Shown piece after piece: positions 26,970-36,031 of a stretch of DNA of 64,000 bases; the first letter of the stretch is position 1; every line of letters starts with the position of its first letter. Source of the stretch: UBA1181 sp045226255 (GTDB lineage Bacteria; Bacteroidota; Bacteroidia; Bacteroidales; Paludibacteraceae); assembly GCA_045226255.1 (NCBI GenBank), contig JBGVCG010000016.1, forward strand, positions 248,001 through 312,000, written 5' to 3'. A program made the translations under genes and the position numbers. The notes below the pieces were generated by a model, which saw only the letters and a list, made by a program, of their open reading frames with translations, had not been told where the DNA came from and searched no databases.

Positions 26970-27594
26970 TGAGGGACAATATGTGCCTGACGAGTTTGAT
27001 AAAATAACATTCCAATACAGTGATTAACGAGGCTATTAGTAGGGAGAGTAATCCGATTTTAAGGGAAGAGGGCTTCTCTTCGTACCGTTTCAGGCTCTTT
27101 TGGTATGCCGGTTCACTTAACTTTTCAATGTAATATGAAGCATTTCTGAAATCATCTCGGGAGACTGTCACAGGCAATTCTGAGAGGGACGTGGCCTTGT
27201 TGATGTTGCGTTGTTCGTCGATGCTGACATAAACCTTGGGCTTATCGTATACTACCACAACAATGTACCGATCGTATTCGGCAACTGAGTCGATGTACCC
27301 AATATCAGACAACGAGCATTGTTGGTCACATTTATGGAAATCCCCATAGGGAGTTGTCACATCCCATGTCTCCCATCCATCATAACGGACGCCATCTATG
27401 TCATAACTCGCATCCTCAATACTGATCGTGAAAATCACGAAAACAAGCAGGAAATTGATAACAAGGACTAATGTGATGGCAAATGAGATGGCACAATTAC
27501 GTAATGTATGTTCAGAGTGTTTGTACTTCGACCATACAAAGGATAGAACCACACTTAAAACAATTATGATGAAGATGAATAATATTTCGATCAT
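26959..27594 (-). CDS. Membrane protein, unknown
   Basis: 211 aa. Two hydrophobic segments at the N-terminus (~2-22 and ~35-58), an extracytoplasmic-looking domain with two cysteines (KCDQQC), and one C-terminal segment (~183-205). It is convergent with the DUF3307 gene and overlaps its last 11 bp. I recognise no family. Confidence 0.65.
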   Translation of the reverse strand: MIEILFIFIIIVLSVVLSFVWSKYKHSEHTLRNCAISFAITLVLVINFLLVFVIFTISIEDASYDIDGVRYDGWETWDVTTPYGDFHKCDQQCSLSDIGYIDSVAEYDRYIVVVVYDKPKVYVSIDEQRNINKATSLSELPVTVSRDDFRNASYYIEKLSEPAYQKSLKRYEEKPSSLKIGLLSLLIASLITVLECYFIKLVRHILSLIIS

Positions 27595-27690
27595 AACGTC
27601 TAGTTACTTTAATTCAACAATACACTTAAACGGCATCATTCAACGGATAGGGAACCTTCCAACCTAAGCAACGCTATCTAAAAACAACAA

Positions 27691-28554
27691 CTATTTGGCA
27701 ATCCAGTCTCGATTAAACCATTGACGGCGTTTCAGCCATTGATCGGCAGCTTGTAATGCGTGTGATTTAAAAACATCAAAATTCATTGTCAACGGATAGA
27801 TACGATTATTGATTTCTTTGGCAGATAAAACATACATTCCGTGCCATCCGTTTTCAGGGAACTCTTCTGAGCCACCATTTATCATGTTGACAAATTTAGG
27901 TAATCGCAAAAAATCACCATCAAGTACAAAAACCACACTCCAAAAGAATGACTGCATTGCGTGAATTGATGGTTCTCTGTCACGTGTCACCCTATCTCTA
28001 ATGCTCGTTTTTGCTTGTACACAACCGAAGCAATATTTTTTGTCATCAAAGGTTAGAATACCATATAAGTCAAAAATATTGGCCTTTATTTGCTCTCTCA
28101 GCCAACTAATATCACGAGGTTCATTTGCCAACTCGCTTGCTTTAATCAAGGTGTTTAAATCCCGCTGTAAAACGATTTCTATTCCTGTACCATGTAAAGC
28201 GAGCGATGCTAGATCTTTGACCATCTCTTCAAAGGCATGTCCACTTGACTTTTTCCAACTTTGGTCTGCACTAATCACCTTGCTTATTGTTTCCAAATCA
28301 GAAATGCCGGATTTACGAAACAGATGTGCCCTATAAATAGCATTCCACAAATCTGCAACCGATTCATTAGGGAACTTCCGCAATGCTTTTGTAATTGTCA
28401 AACGTATAGCGTTTTTTTGTGCTTCTCGATCAAAGTCGTCTTCCACTTGTTTCGAGATTTTATCATTCTTGTGTTCTTCTTTTAATGTCTTAATGTGACA
28501 ATTATATTCTTCTTGATATGTATTGAGACAATACTGATAATACTTGCTTCCCAT
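27691..28554 (-). CDS. Type II restriction endonuclease (BsaWI-like)
   Basis: 287 aa. It follows a cytosine-5 methyltransferase gene by 2 bp, the classic restriction-modification pairing. The likely PD-(D/E)XK core is Asp162 in FDLYGIL and Gln180-Ala-Lys182 in VQAKTS; SGHAFEE (~104-110) and these motifs recall BsaWI-type enzymes that cut CCGG-containing sites, but the recognition sequence cannot be read from the protein. Base composition is clearly more AT-rich than the flanking trmD and glycosidase genes, suggesting horizontal acquisition. Confidence 0.75.
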   Translation of the reverse strand: MGSKYYQYCLNTYQEEYNCHIKTLKEEHKNDKISKQVEDDFDREAQKNAIRLTITKALRKFPNESVADLWNAIYRAHLFRKSGISDLETISKVISADQSWKKSSGHAFEEMVKDLASLALHGTGIEIVLQRDLNTLIKASELANEPRDISWLREQIKANIFDLYGILTFDDKKYCFGCVQAKTSIRDRVTRDREPSIHAMQSFFWSVVFVLDGDFLRLPKFVNMINGGSEEFPENGWHGMYVLSAKEINNRIYPLTMNFDVFKSHALQAADQWLKRRQWFNRDWIAK

Positions 28555-28556
28555 AA

Positions 28557-30287
28557 TTATTTCTCATTTATTTCAAAAATCTGTTTTATTTTTTCTCCCC
28601 ACGCATATGCTAATAAAGGAGGTACAGCATCACCAATTTGCTCATATTTATCCTGTACGGTTCGGTCAATATGTGGTACAATATACGGACCTCCCACAAA
28701 TTTATAAGAATCAGGGAAAGATTGAAGGCGGGCACACTCGCGAACAGTTAGTGCACGGTCATATTGTGGATGAACAAATTCATCTAAACAATGGCTTGTA
28801 ACAGTTGGTGAAGGTTCGTTTGTCATCAATCGATAATTACGTTTTATAAACATCTTTTGGGGCAATATTCGCTCTTTTTGTAGGCGTTCTCTATCTACAC
28901 CTTTATAGCGATCAAATAATGTTTTTAAACTCTCACCCTGATGTAAAAGTGCAAATCGTTTTAGGGTACAATCACGGTGCTTCATAGGCATATGATTCAG
29001 TATTTCCTGTGTTGCCATAGGCTCTCTATGCCAAAAAGCATCGTTACGCATCAGTTGTTCATAGTCTGAATGGCTTTCTGTATATTCTTTTCCTTCCTTA
29101 CCGCTATTAGCAATAACATTGGGCAGTCCGGCTAATGCGTCTTCCACTGTCACAATAGGGCTATCATTAGGTTTAGGAGGTTCCAATTTCCATTCAGGGA
29201 AGCGACAAGCAAGAATAAAAAAACGATTTCTCTTTTGCGGCACACCAAATTTTGTAGCATCGAGAATAACTTCAATATAGTTTCCATATCCTGCTGCTTT
29301 CAATTCTCTTTTTAGAATATTTACAATTAAATCGCCCGATTGTTTTGCTTCGCGCTTTGAAGTAATTGCCGGGACATTCTCAAAGAGTATCATTTTCGCA
29401 TTTGTTATTTCTGCGATACGTATACCTTCGCGGAATAAGAATTGCCGATCATCGTAGAACGAACGAGAAGTATTTCCTGCTGTTGAAAAAGTTTCACAAG
29501 GCATCCCTGATGTCACTAAATCAACCCCTGTTGAAGGTATATATGGTAATATTTGTTCTGCTGTTACTTGCCGAATATCAGAGTGAATCAAGTGTACTTC
29601 CGGATGATTAGCAGAATATGTTTCACAACAACTTTTGATATATTCGATTGCCACTAATGTTTGCAGACCTGCAGCGTGCAAGCCTGTACAAATGCCACCT
29701 GGACCAGCAAAACAATCTATATGAGTCAATTTTCCTTCTTTTTGCGTCAAGTCGCCCTCATTAAAAACCGTTTTGTCGAATTTGGATTCAACTTGATTGG
29801 TCGATGACAAATTGAGTAGTATTGTATCTGTAAAGGTCTCCCATATTTGCAAATGATGCGGTTGATATTGGTCGTATAAATGCTTTACAAACTGTAACTC
29901 AAAAACAAGGCGCAAATCATTGGGATCATTCTCTGGCGTTCCTTCTTTGCGTGTTCCAACTCTAGCAATCTTTATTAAATACAAATCACGTATACCCGTG
30001 ACCCCCAAATTACATTGTTTGCCAAAATAAGGAATAAAATAGTATAATTTATTGAGTGCAACCGTAGATGGAAATTTCTTGCCTGTATAATATATAGTTG
30101 CTGTTCCGTTAAGAAAATGTCTAACATTGTCTTTTTTCACATTGCAGATAAGTACATTTTTCGACATATCCAAATTCTCAAAGTGTTCAACATCACTTTG
30201 ATTGTTCACGATTTCCACTGGATATTCATTTTGTGTGCTAAATAAATCCAATTCAAGTATCTGCGATGTGTTTTTGCCTTTTTTCAT
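28557..30287 (-). CDS. DNA (cytosine-5-)-methyltransferase
   Basis: 576 aa. After a ~185-residue N-terminal extension without recognised motifs, the canonical C5-methylase order follows: DCFAGPGGICTGL (SAM binding), TSGMPCETFS with catalytic Cys264, LFENVPAI, VPQKRNRFFIL, a target-recognition region, and RECARLQSFPDSYKF plus QIGDAVPPLLA at the end. It should protect host DNA from the restriction enzyme encoded 2 bp downstream. AT-rich like its partner. A phage-type orphan methylase is less likely given the paired nuclease. Confidence 0.93.
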   Translation of the reverse strand: MKKGKNTSQILELDLFSTQNEYPVEIVNNQSDVEHFENLDMSKNVLICNVKKDNVRHFLNGTATIYYTGKKFPSTVALNKLYYFIPYFGKQCNLGVTGIRDLYLIKIARVGTRKEGTPENDPNDLRLVFELQFVKHLYDQYQPHHLQIWETFTDTILLNLSSTNQVESKFDKTVFNEGDLTQKEGKLTHIDCFAGPGGICTGLHAAGLQTLVAIEYIKSCCETYSANHPEVHLIHSDIRQVTAEQILPYIPSTGVDLVTSGMPCETFSTAGNTSRSFYDDRQFLFREGIRIAEITNAKMILFENVPAITSKREAKQSGDLIVNILKRELKAAGYGNYIEVILDATKFGVPQKRNRFFILACRFPEWKLEPPKPNDSPIVTVEDALAGLPNVIANSGKEGKEYTESHSDYEQLMRNDAFWHREPMATQEILNHMPMKHRDCTLKRFALLHQGESLKTLFDRYKGVDRERLQKERILPQKMFIKRNYRLMTNEPSPTVTSHCLDEFVHPQYDRALTVRECARLQSFPDSYKFVGGPYIVPHIDRTVQDKYEQIGDAVPPLLAYAWGEKIKQIFEINEK

Positions 30288-30396
30288 TTGTTTTTAACAA
30301 CAATCGATATATTATTTCCAAATTATCTATTTCAAATTTGTACAAAATTACAAAAGAATTTCTGATTTAGTAGGAATATCAGACGATTTAGATTCG

Positions 30397-30420
30397 GTAA
30401 AAAAACTAGTTGTTTTTTAC
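30397..30420. promoter_or_regulatory. Inverted repeat upstream of the restriction-modification genes
   Basis: GTAAAAAA and TTTTTTAC flank ACTAGTTG in an otherwise AT-rich gap between the methylase start and trmD. It could be an operator or an insertion boundary; no controller gene is seen nearby. Confidence 0.35.
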
Positions 30421-30532
30421 AGTAACCGATTGATTTCTCCATATGCGTTTATCCTTGCAAGAAGAGAACAATGAGTTAGGAAGGAAAAACGGAGTTCTAT
30501 CGGCAATTATTTAAATTCGCCCAGCCTCCCCC

Positions 30533-31210
30533 CTATTTCTTCAACAAATCAGGTCGCAGCAGCTTGGTTCGTTCCACCGCCTGCTCGTACTCCCACTCCT
30601 TGATCTTCGCCTCGTTGCCGGAGAGAAGGATGTCAGGCACCCTCCACCCCTTGTATTCCGCAGGGCGTGAATAGACCGGTGGAGCCAAAAGGTCATCTTG
30701 GAAGCAGTCCGACAAGGCGGATTGCTCGTCGCTCATCGCACCCGGAATCAACCGCACGATAGCGTCCGTCATGATGCAGGCCGCCAATTCGCCGCCTGTC
30801 AGTACATAATCACCCACGGAGACCTCCTTGGTGATCAGATGTTCACGGATACGGTGGTCGATGCCCTTGTAGTGTCCGCAAAGGATGATGACATTATTGA
30901 GGAGAGACATGGAGTTCGCCATCTTCTGGTCGAACATCTCCCCGTCGGGTGAGGTGTAAATCACCTCGTCATAGTCGCGTTGTTCCTTCAGGTGGGTGAT
31001 GAGACGGTCGATCGGTTCGATCTGCATCACCATGCCCGAACTGAACCCGAAGGCGTAATCATCGATTTTTCTATGCTTATCGAGCGTATAGTCACGGATA
31101 TTGTGCACGACGATTTCCGCCAACCCCTTCGCCTGCGCTCTCTTCAGGATGGAATGGTTCAGCGGACTATCCAGCAACTCCGGCACGGCCGATAAGATAT
31201 CGATTCTCAT
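30533..31210 (-). CDS. trmD: tRNA (guanine-N1-)-methyltransferase
   Basis: Methylates G37 of tRNAs, next to the anticodon, to prevent frameshifting. 225 aa, with SPDGEMFDQK, the knot motif LCGHYKGIDHR and SVGDYVLTGGELA, which bind SAM and guanine. It lies 4 bp after a thioesterase gene, probably in one transcript with prfC. Confidence 0.97.
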   Translation of the reverse strand: MRIDILSAVPELLDSPLNHSILKRAQAKGLAEIVVHNIRDYTLDKHRKIDDYAFGFSSGMVMQIEPIDRLITHLKEQRDYDEVIYTSPDGEMFDQKMANSMSLLNNVIILCGHYKGIDHRIREHLITKEVSVGDYVLTGGELAACIMTDAIVRLIPGAMSDEQSALSDCFQDDLLAPPVYSRPAEYKGWRVPDILLSGNEAKIKEWEYEQAVERTKLLRPDLLKK

Positions 31211-31214
31211 AGCA

Positions 31215-31589
31215 TTACTTCAATTTACTCATGAAACGTTCAGCGTCCACGACGAAACGCTGATGATCCGCCGAGCCGATCAGCTCGCCCTGCTCGTTCT
31301 TCGCCTCAATCGAATAGGCGATCCTGCGGCCATCGATCTCCGTGATCGTAGCCGTGAAGGTGATGCGGGCGCCTACCAACGCAGCCTTGGTGTGCTTCGC
31401 ATTGATCTCCGTACCGACTGTTTGGGAGCCTTCCGGAAGAGCATCCGCCACCATCTTCAGTGCGGTGTTCTCCATGTAAGCGATCATGGCGGGCGTACCG
31501 AAGACCGGCAATCCACCAGAGCCTAATGCGACAGCGGTATCCTGCTCGCGGATAGATATCGTCTGGGAAAAAGTTTGTCCTACCTGCAT
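31215..31589 (-). CDS. Hot-dog fold thioesterase
   Basis: 124 aa from ATG 31587-31589; an upstream TTG at 31601 is possible but would abut the prfC stop. It resembles fluoroacetyl-CoA-type thioesterases: FGTPAMIAYMENTA and GTEINAKHTKAALVG carry the family's Glu/Thr/His positions. The physiological acyl-CoA substrate is unknown. It sits between prfC and trmD. Confidence 0.8.
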   Translation of the reverse strand: MQVGQTFSQTISIREQDTAVALGSGGLPVFGTPAMIAYMENTALKMVADALPEGSQTVGTEINAKHTKAALVGARITFTATITEIDGRRIAYSIEAKNEQGELIGSADHQRFVVDAERFMSKLK

Positions 31590-31601
31590 ATCCGTAATCA
31601 A

Positions 31602-33182
31602 TTAAAATTCAGAAGAGAAATGGAACCTGATCTTAGGGAAGTCCGTCTGGGCCATCTGGAGGATATAGCCTGAGTCGGCGAGGAAGACATCCCTATCCTC
31701 CATATCCTTGGCCATATATTGGTACTTGCGCTTCTTGAAGGTATCCAGCGCCTCGGCATCGTCGCTCTCGATCCAGCAAGCCTTGTAGAGGTTGATAGGC
31801 TCCCAGCGGCACTTCGCGTTGTACTCATGGAGCAGGCGGTACTGGATGACCTCGAATTGGAGTTGTCCGACCGTACCGATGATCTTGCGTCCGTTGAACT
31901 GGTTGGTGAAGACTTGGGCAACACCCTCGCCCATCAATTGTTCGATACCCTTTGCCAGCTGTTTCGCCTTCATCGGGTCATCGTTCTCAATGTATTTGAA
32001 CATCTCAGGCGAGAAGCTAGGCAAGCCCTTGAAGTGGATGGTCTCGCCGGAGGTGAGCGTGTCGCCGATCTTGAACGTTCCGCCCGAGTCTGGAAGACCC
32101 ACGATATCGCCTGGCCAAGCCTCGTCGACCGTCTCCTTCTTCTGCGCCATGAAACAGGTCGGAGCGGAGAACTTCATCATCTTATCGAGGCGCACATGCT
32201 TATAGTTGACATTGCGCTCGAACTTGCCCGAGCATACCTTCACGAAAGCGATGCAGCTGCGGTGGTTCGGGTCCATGTTGGCATGGATCTTGAAGACGAA
32301 GCCCGAGAAGGTCGTCTCCTCTGGTTTCACCACACGCTCCTCCGTCTGGGTAGGCTGCGGTGTAGGTGCGATTTGGCAGAAGCAATCGAGCAACTCCTTC
32401 ACACCGAAGTTGTTAAGCGCACTACCGAAGAAGACCGGCGCCACTTGACCCGCCAGATACTCATTCACATCGAGGTCCGAATAGACACCATTGATGAGGT
32501 CGATATCCTCGCGCAGTTGTTGCGCATCCTCCTCACCGATATGCTTCTCCAGCTCAGGGCTGTTAACGTCCTTGAATTCGATATTTTCTGTAACAACCTG
32601 TTTGCTAGGCGTATATAGATTCAGTTTTTGTTCGTAGAGATTATAAACGCCCTTGAACTTATCCCCTTGGTTGATTGGCCAAGAGAGCGGGCGGACACGG
32701 ATATTCAGCTCCTTTTCGAGTTCGTCCATCAGGTCGAACGGGTTGTTACCGTTGCGGTCCATCTTATTGACGAAGACGATGACCGGCGTATTACGCATAC
32801 GGCAGACATTCATGAGCTTACGGGTCTGCGCCTCGACACCCTTCGCGCAGTCGACGACGATGATAACGCTATCGACGGCGGTCAACGTACGGAACGTGTC
32901 CTCCTGGAAATCCTGGTGACCCGGTGTATCAAGGATATTGATTTTGAAGCCATTGTAATCGAAAGCCATGACGGAAGTCGCGACGGAGATACCACGCTGC
33001 TTCTCGATCTCCATCCAGTCGGACGTAGCCGTCTTCTTGATTTTATTAGATTTCACAGCGCCCGCGATATGGATGGCGCCTCCGAACAACAATAATTTTT
33101 CCGTCAGCGTCGTCTTTCCCGCATCCGGGTGGCTGATGATCGCAAAAGTCCTTCTCCTTTTAATCTCTTCTGATAAACCCAT
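31602..33182 (-). CDS. prfC: Peptide chain release factor 3
   Basis: A GTPase that recycles release factors 1 and 2. I place the start at ATG 33180-33182 (GLSEEIKRRRTFAIISH), where homologues begin; a longer frame extends 12 codons upstream to 33218. G1 is SHPDAGKTTL, G3 is DTPGHQDF, G4 is NKMD. About 526 aa, as usual. The stop is directly followed by the thioesterase gene. Confidence 0.96.
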   Translation of the reverse strand: MGLSEEIKRRRTFAIISHPDAGKTTLTEKLLLFGGAIHIAGAVKSNKIKKTATSDWMEIEKQRGISVATSVMAFDYNGFKINILDTPGHQDFQEDTFRTLTAVDSVIIVVDCAKGVEAQTRKLMNVCRMRNTPVIVFVNKMDRNGNNPFDLMDELEKELNIRVRPLSWPINQGDKFKGVYNLYEQKLNLYTPSKQVVTENIEFKDVNSPELEKHIGEEDAQQLREDIDLINGVYSDLDVNEYLAGQVAPVFFGSALNNFGVKELLDCFCQIAPTPQPTQTEERVVKPEETTFSGFVFKIHANMDPNHRSCIAFVKVCSGKFERNVNYKHVRLDKMMKFSAPTCFMAQKKETVDEAWPGDIVGLPDSGGTFKIGDTLTSGETIHFKGLPSFSPEMFKYIENDDPMKAKQLAKGIEQLMGEGVAQVFTNQFNGRKIIGTVGQLQFEVIQYRLLHEYNAKCRWEPINLYKACWIESDDAEALDTFKKRKYQYMAKDMEDRDVFLADSGYILQMAQTDFPKIRFHFSSEF

Positions 33183-33282
33183 AAGTTCATTAATCAAATT
33201 ATGGCGCGAAGTTAGCAAAAAAGCGCATATAATTCTACGACGAGTACGTCATCTTTCTTTTTTGCGCCAAGAGGGGTTAAAG

Positions 33283-33439
33283 ACAAGTCTGAGCGAAAGC
33301 TTTCTGCGGGTTTCGTGGGTCTACTTCTGTGCTGCAAGATAACGAGCAAACGGGTAAGCATGATGTCGTCCACCTCACGTTCAGAAACCGAACCCAACGA
33401 GACCATTTTGCTGACGTCAGCAAAATGGTCCGACGCCAG
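33283..33439 (-). pseudogene. Broken second copy of dinD (internal fragment)
   Basis: Directly after the dinD stop codon, and in the same frame, about 155 bp resemble an internal part of dinD: SDHFADVSKMV, then SEREVDDIMLTR, then frameshifted versions of CYLVAQNGDPRKPQIAFAQT. Identity is clear but far from complete, so it is the relic of a diverged paralog rather than a recent copy. The ends of the gene are missing. Confidence 0.75.
33401..33430. repeat. Perfect 30-bp palindrome in the dinD relic
   Basis: The sequence around GCTGACGTCAGC reads identically on both strands for 30 bp (GACCATTTTGCTGAC and its complement). A 28-bp version with a compensated base-pair difference is in the intact dinD (34053-34080). 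Confidence 0.9.
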
Positions 33440-34267
33440 CTATCCCTTATTATTCAGCAGTTTCTTCTCCTCTGTTGCCAAACGACGTTCTACTTTTTTC
33501 ACATCCTCGGCAGGAGGAAGATTCTCTGGAATAATACTACGCTCAACAAGCATTTTCCTTACCGCAGCATTGTTGTCAACATGCTCTTGTGTAATAGGGA
33601 CTTCTCCTTGAAGATCTTTGGTCTGTACGTTCACGCTGGTCATTTCTGTGGCGAAATCTTTGGCTTTAATGCTGATCGTAGGAAGGAAGTCGGCAAGCGG
33701 ACGAGTCGAAGGAACACCCATTCTTTGCTTCATCATGTTTGTACTTAAGCGAAAAAGTGCCTGATCGCCCTTCGAACGGATAACCGCAAAAGTTTGGTCA
33801 TTCACACCACGCTCGTATAAGATGCCAGAGAGTTTTTTCTCCGTTTCCTGCAACTTGGCACGTGCCTTAACTCTCTCAATTTCAGAAAGCCGCTTTTCTA
33901 TCATCTCAGCCCGACGTGTCTGAACGGCGAAATAAGTCTGAGCGAAAGCTATTTGCGGTTTTCGTGGATCTCCATTCTGAGCCACAAGATAACAGGCATA
34001 ACGGGTAAGCATGATGTCGTCCACCTCACGCAAAGCACCTTTTGCAAGATTTATCATTTTGCTGACGTCAGCAAAATGATCAGTCAACGACTGCCCCGCA
34101 TTATTACAGGATTCTTTTGCTTTATCAATCACATGGATAAAATTGCGCCATTGGGTATAACCCAACAGAGAACATAGATCTCTTGCACTCCAACACTCAG
34201 TCTCGTTAATCATACAGACCGCTTCTTCATAGCTTTTAAACAAAGCAAATATTTCTTCTTTTTTCAT
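33440..34267 (-). CDS. dinD: DNA damage-inducible protein D family (DinD/BRO-N-like)
   Basis: 275 aa. The N-terminus with ARDLCSLLGYTQWRNF is a BRO-N-like domain; DHFADVSKMI, REVDDIMLTRYACYLVAQNGDPRKP and AFAQTYFAVQTR are the DinD signature. The C-terminal half is helical and charged. In E. coli DinD is SOS-induced and inhibits RecA filaments; the role here is inferred from homology. It is downstream of nothing on its strand and has its own -7 box. More AT-rich than the neighbouring housekeeping genes. Confidence 0.88.
   Translation of the reverse strand: MKKEEIFALFKSYEEAVCMINETECWSARDLCSLLGYTQWRNFIHVIDKAKESCNNAGQSLTDHFADVSKMINLAKGALREVDDIMLTRYACYLVAQNGDPRKPQIAFAQTYFAVQTRRAEMIEKRLSEIERVKARAKLQETEKKLSGILYERGVNDQTFAVIRSKGDQALFRLSTNMMKQRMGVPSTRPLADFLPTISIKAKDFATEMTSVNVQTKDLQGEVPITQEHVDNNAAVRKMLVERSIIPENLPPAEDVKKVERRLATEEKKLLNNKG
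34053..34080. repeat. Perfect 28-bp palindrome inside dinD
   Basis: Centre GACGTC at 34064-34069; arms ATCATTTTGCTGAC. It encodes HFADVSKM. Compared with the relic copy, one position pair has changed from C-G to T-A while symmetry is kept. Confidence 0.9.
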
Positions 34268-34328
34268 AAGTGTAATATTTATATAATTGCCACAATATCA
34301 AAACAGACAGCCGAACATTCGGCAGACA

Positions 34329-34336
34329 CAAAGATA
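34329..34336 (-). promoter_or_regulatory. -7 promoter box of dinD
   Basis: Minus-strand TATCTTTG, matching TAnnTTTG, 62 bp before the dinD ATG. Confidence 0.5.
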
Positions 34337-34398
34337 GGGGAAAATACGGAATTTTACACATTTTTGCGAAAATCCTTTACCACAGAGCGAATTCGTTG

Positions 34399-34406
34399 TA
34401 TATTTG
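34399..34406 (+). promoter_or_regulatory. -7 promoter box of bcp
   Basis: TATATTTG, matching TAnnTTTG, about 50 bp before the bcp ATG. Confidence 0.55.
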
Positions 34407-34455
34407 ATGAGGAAATCATAGAGGTACTAACGAACAAAAACATAACGATTCAACC

Positions 34456-34899
34456 ATGTTAGCAAAAGGAACCAAAGCACCCTACTTCGAAGGGCAAGAC
34501 GAGAACGGAAACACCGTGAAACTCACGGATTTCGCAGGGAAGAAACTGGTGCTCTATTTCTACCCGAAAGACAGTACACCGGGCTGCACAGCCGAGGCGT
34601 GTGACTTGCGGGACAACTACACTCGTTTCCTCTCCTTGGGCTACGAGGTCATCGGAGTCAGCCGAGATAGCGCCGCCTCCCACCAACGCTTCATCGCCAA
34701 GTACAGCCTACCCTTCCACCTCATCGCGGACACTGACCTTACCATCCTGAAAGCCTACGAGGCCTGGGGTGAGAAGAAAATGTACGGGAAGGTGACGGAA
34801 GGCACACTGCGGACCACCTACGTCATCGACGAGCAGGGCATCATTATCGACGCAATCGGCAAGGTGGACACCAAGAACCATACGGAACAAATATTGTAA
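34456..34899 (+). CDS. bcp: Thioredoxin-dependent thiol peroxidase (Bcp/PrxQ)
   Basis: A peroxiredoxin that reduces peroxides using thioredoxin. 147 aa with the peroxidatic Cys in STPGCTAEACDLRD and the resolving Cys five residues later; YPKDSTPGC is a family signature. The 3' end of this gene (from about 34782) is repeated at 35884-36031. It probably heads a transcript that includes the following membrane-protein gene (29 bp gap). Confidence 0.95.
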   Translation: MLAKGTKAPYFEGQDENGNTVKLTDFAGKKLVLYFYPKDSTPGCTAEACDLRDNYTRFLSLGYEVIGVSRDSAASHQRFIAKYSLPFHLIADTDLTILKAYEAWGEKKMYGKVTEGTLRTTYVIDEQGIIIDAIGKVDTKNHTEQIL

Positions 34900-34928
34900 A
34901 GTGGATAAATTTAGCAGGAGGAAAAATC

Positions 34929-35876
34929 ATGTGGAAGGAAGGGCATGAACTAGTAATAAGTCCATCCAAATGGGCATACTTGACATATATGATTCTTGCT
35001 GTCATCATAGTAAGTATTTTGGGTCTTAACATACAGCATTGCGATCCTGCAGCTAAGGATAAAGTGATACTTTTGGGGGCAGCATTCTTAGCCTTTATGT
35101 TCTTACTGATGTTGTTGAAGCGTTCGAAAATCAAGAAAACGCACCCCATAATCATCTCCGAAAAAGGAGTTCAAACATCTCCGGAAAACATAATAAGCTG
35201 GGATCTGATCGATTACGTCTATGTTCTCCATGAAAGGAATGAATTTAAAAGACATGACTCCATAGATTACTTTTTTATCACAGAATACCACGATAATAAC
35301 GGAAATACGAAAAGCATCTCAATCAATATCAACGATTTCGACTACGTCGAAGGTGAGATCGAAAAGGCGGTTAAATATTGGAGTGGCAGGCATATCGGAA
35401 ACTTGACGGCCAAATCATGCGATGAAATCGTCTCTGACAAAGAGATTCCTGAGGAAGAAAAACAGAGGATCACAGAAAAATACCAAAAGTACATTCCCAT
35501 ATTCGAGGAAGAAAAAAAAAGGGAAAAGAAAACGTTCGTGGCGCTGTCAATACCTCTCTCACTTTTGCCAATGGCTGTGTTCGTCTGCGATTCCAAGGAA
35601 GAACTCATAAACATAGACGCCATCGGATGGCCGATTGTATTCCCGATCATAGGCCTAATATTGCTCATATTCTTTATTCCCTGCCTCGTAATCCATAACA
35701 TCAGAACAAAATTCCGGGAGAAACCAGACATCTCACAACTCTCCGATTCGGAATTTCTGGATTTGCTCAAGATGGTTCATAACAAAGAGTATTTTGACAG
35801 CAAGAAAACCTTCATCGGGTTTGGAATAGCAATCGTCATATGTATTCTGCTCTTCTGTCTCTTTGTATTTGTATAA
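34929..35876 (+). CDS. Membrane protein paralog 1, unknown
   Basis: 315 aa. Two hydrophobic segments near the N-terminus (~16-34, ~45-63), a hydrophilic middle domain with HPIIISEKGVQT and KYWSGRHIG, then three hydrophobic segments (~198-215, ~232-252, ~295-315). An unusually good Shine-Dalgarno (AGGAGG, 8 bp before ATG) precedes it. Clearly homologous to the two genes that follow. I recognise no family or function. Confidence 0.75.
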   Translation: MWKEGHELVISPSKWAYLTYMILAVIIVSILGLNIQHCDPAAKDKVILLGAAFLAFMFLLMLLKRSKIKKTHPIIISEKGVQTSPENIISWDLIDYVYVLHERNEFKRHDSIDYFFITEYHDNNGNTKSISININDFDYVEGEIEKAVKYWSGRHIGNLTAKSCDEIVSDKEIPEEEKQRITEKYQKYIPIFEEEKKREKKTFVALSIPLSLLPMAVFVCDSKEELINIDAIGWPIVFPIIGLILLIFFIPCLVIHNIRTKFREKPDISQLSDSEFLDLLKMVHNKEYFDSKKTFIGFGIAIVICILLFCLFVFV

Positions 35877-35883
35877 GTATAAC

Positions 35884-36031
35884 GCTATACGGAAAAACAC
35901 GGAAAGACACACTGCGGACCAACCATGTCATCGCTAGGCAAAATATCATCACGGAAGTTATCGCTGGATACCAAGAACCATACGGAACAAATATTATAAA
36001 GTGGATAAATTTAGTAGGAGGAAAAGTCATG
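35884..36031 (+). pseudogene. Duplicated 3' end of bcp
   Basis: About 148 bp match 34782-34931, spanning the last ~35 codons of bcp, its stop, the AGGAGG site and the following ATGTGG. TLRTNHVI then frameshifts; the final DTKNHTEQIL-TAA is retained in another frame. It shows that a unit made of the bcp tail plus a membrane-protein gene was duplicated in tandem. Confidence 0.85.

Noticed and set aside
33401..33430. Palindrome as an SOS/LexA operator for dinD
   Set aside because: It is downstream of the dinD promoter and inside or after the coding region, so a classical operator role is not supported.
35840..36028. N-terminal extension of membrane paralog 2
   Set aside because: The extension reads through the bcp relic; the ATG at 36029 aligns with the paralogs and has a Shine-Dalgarno site.
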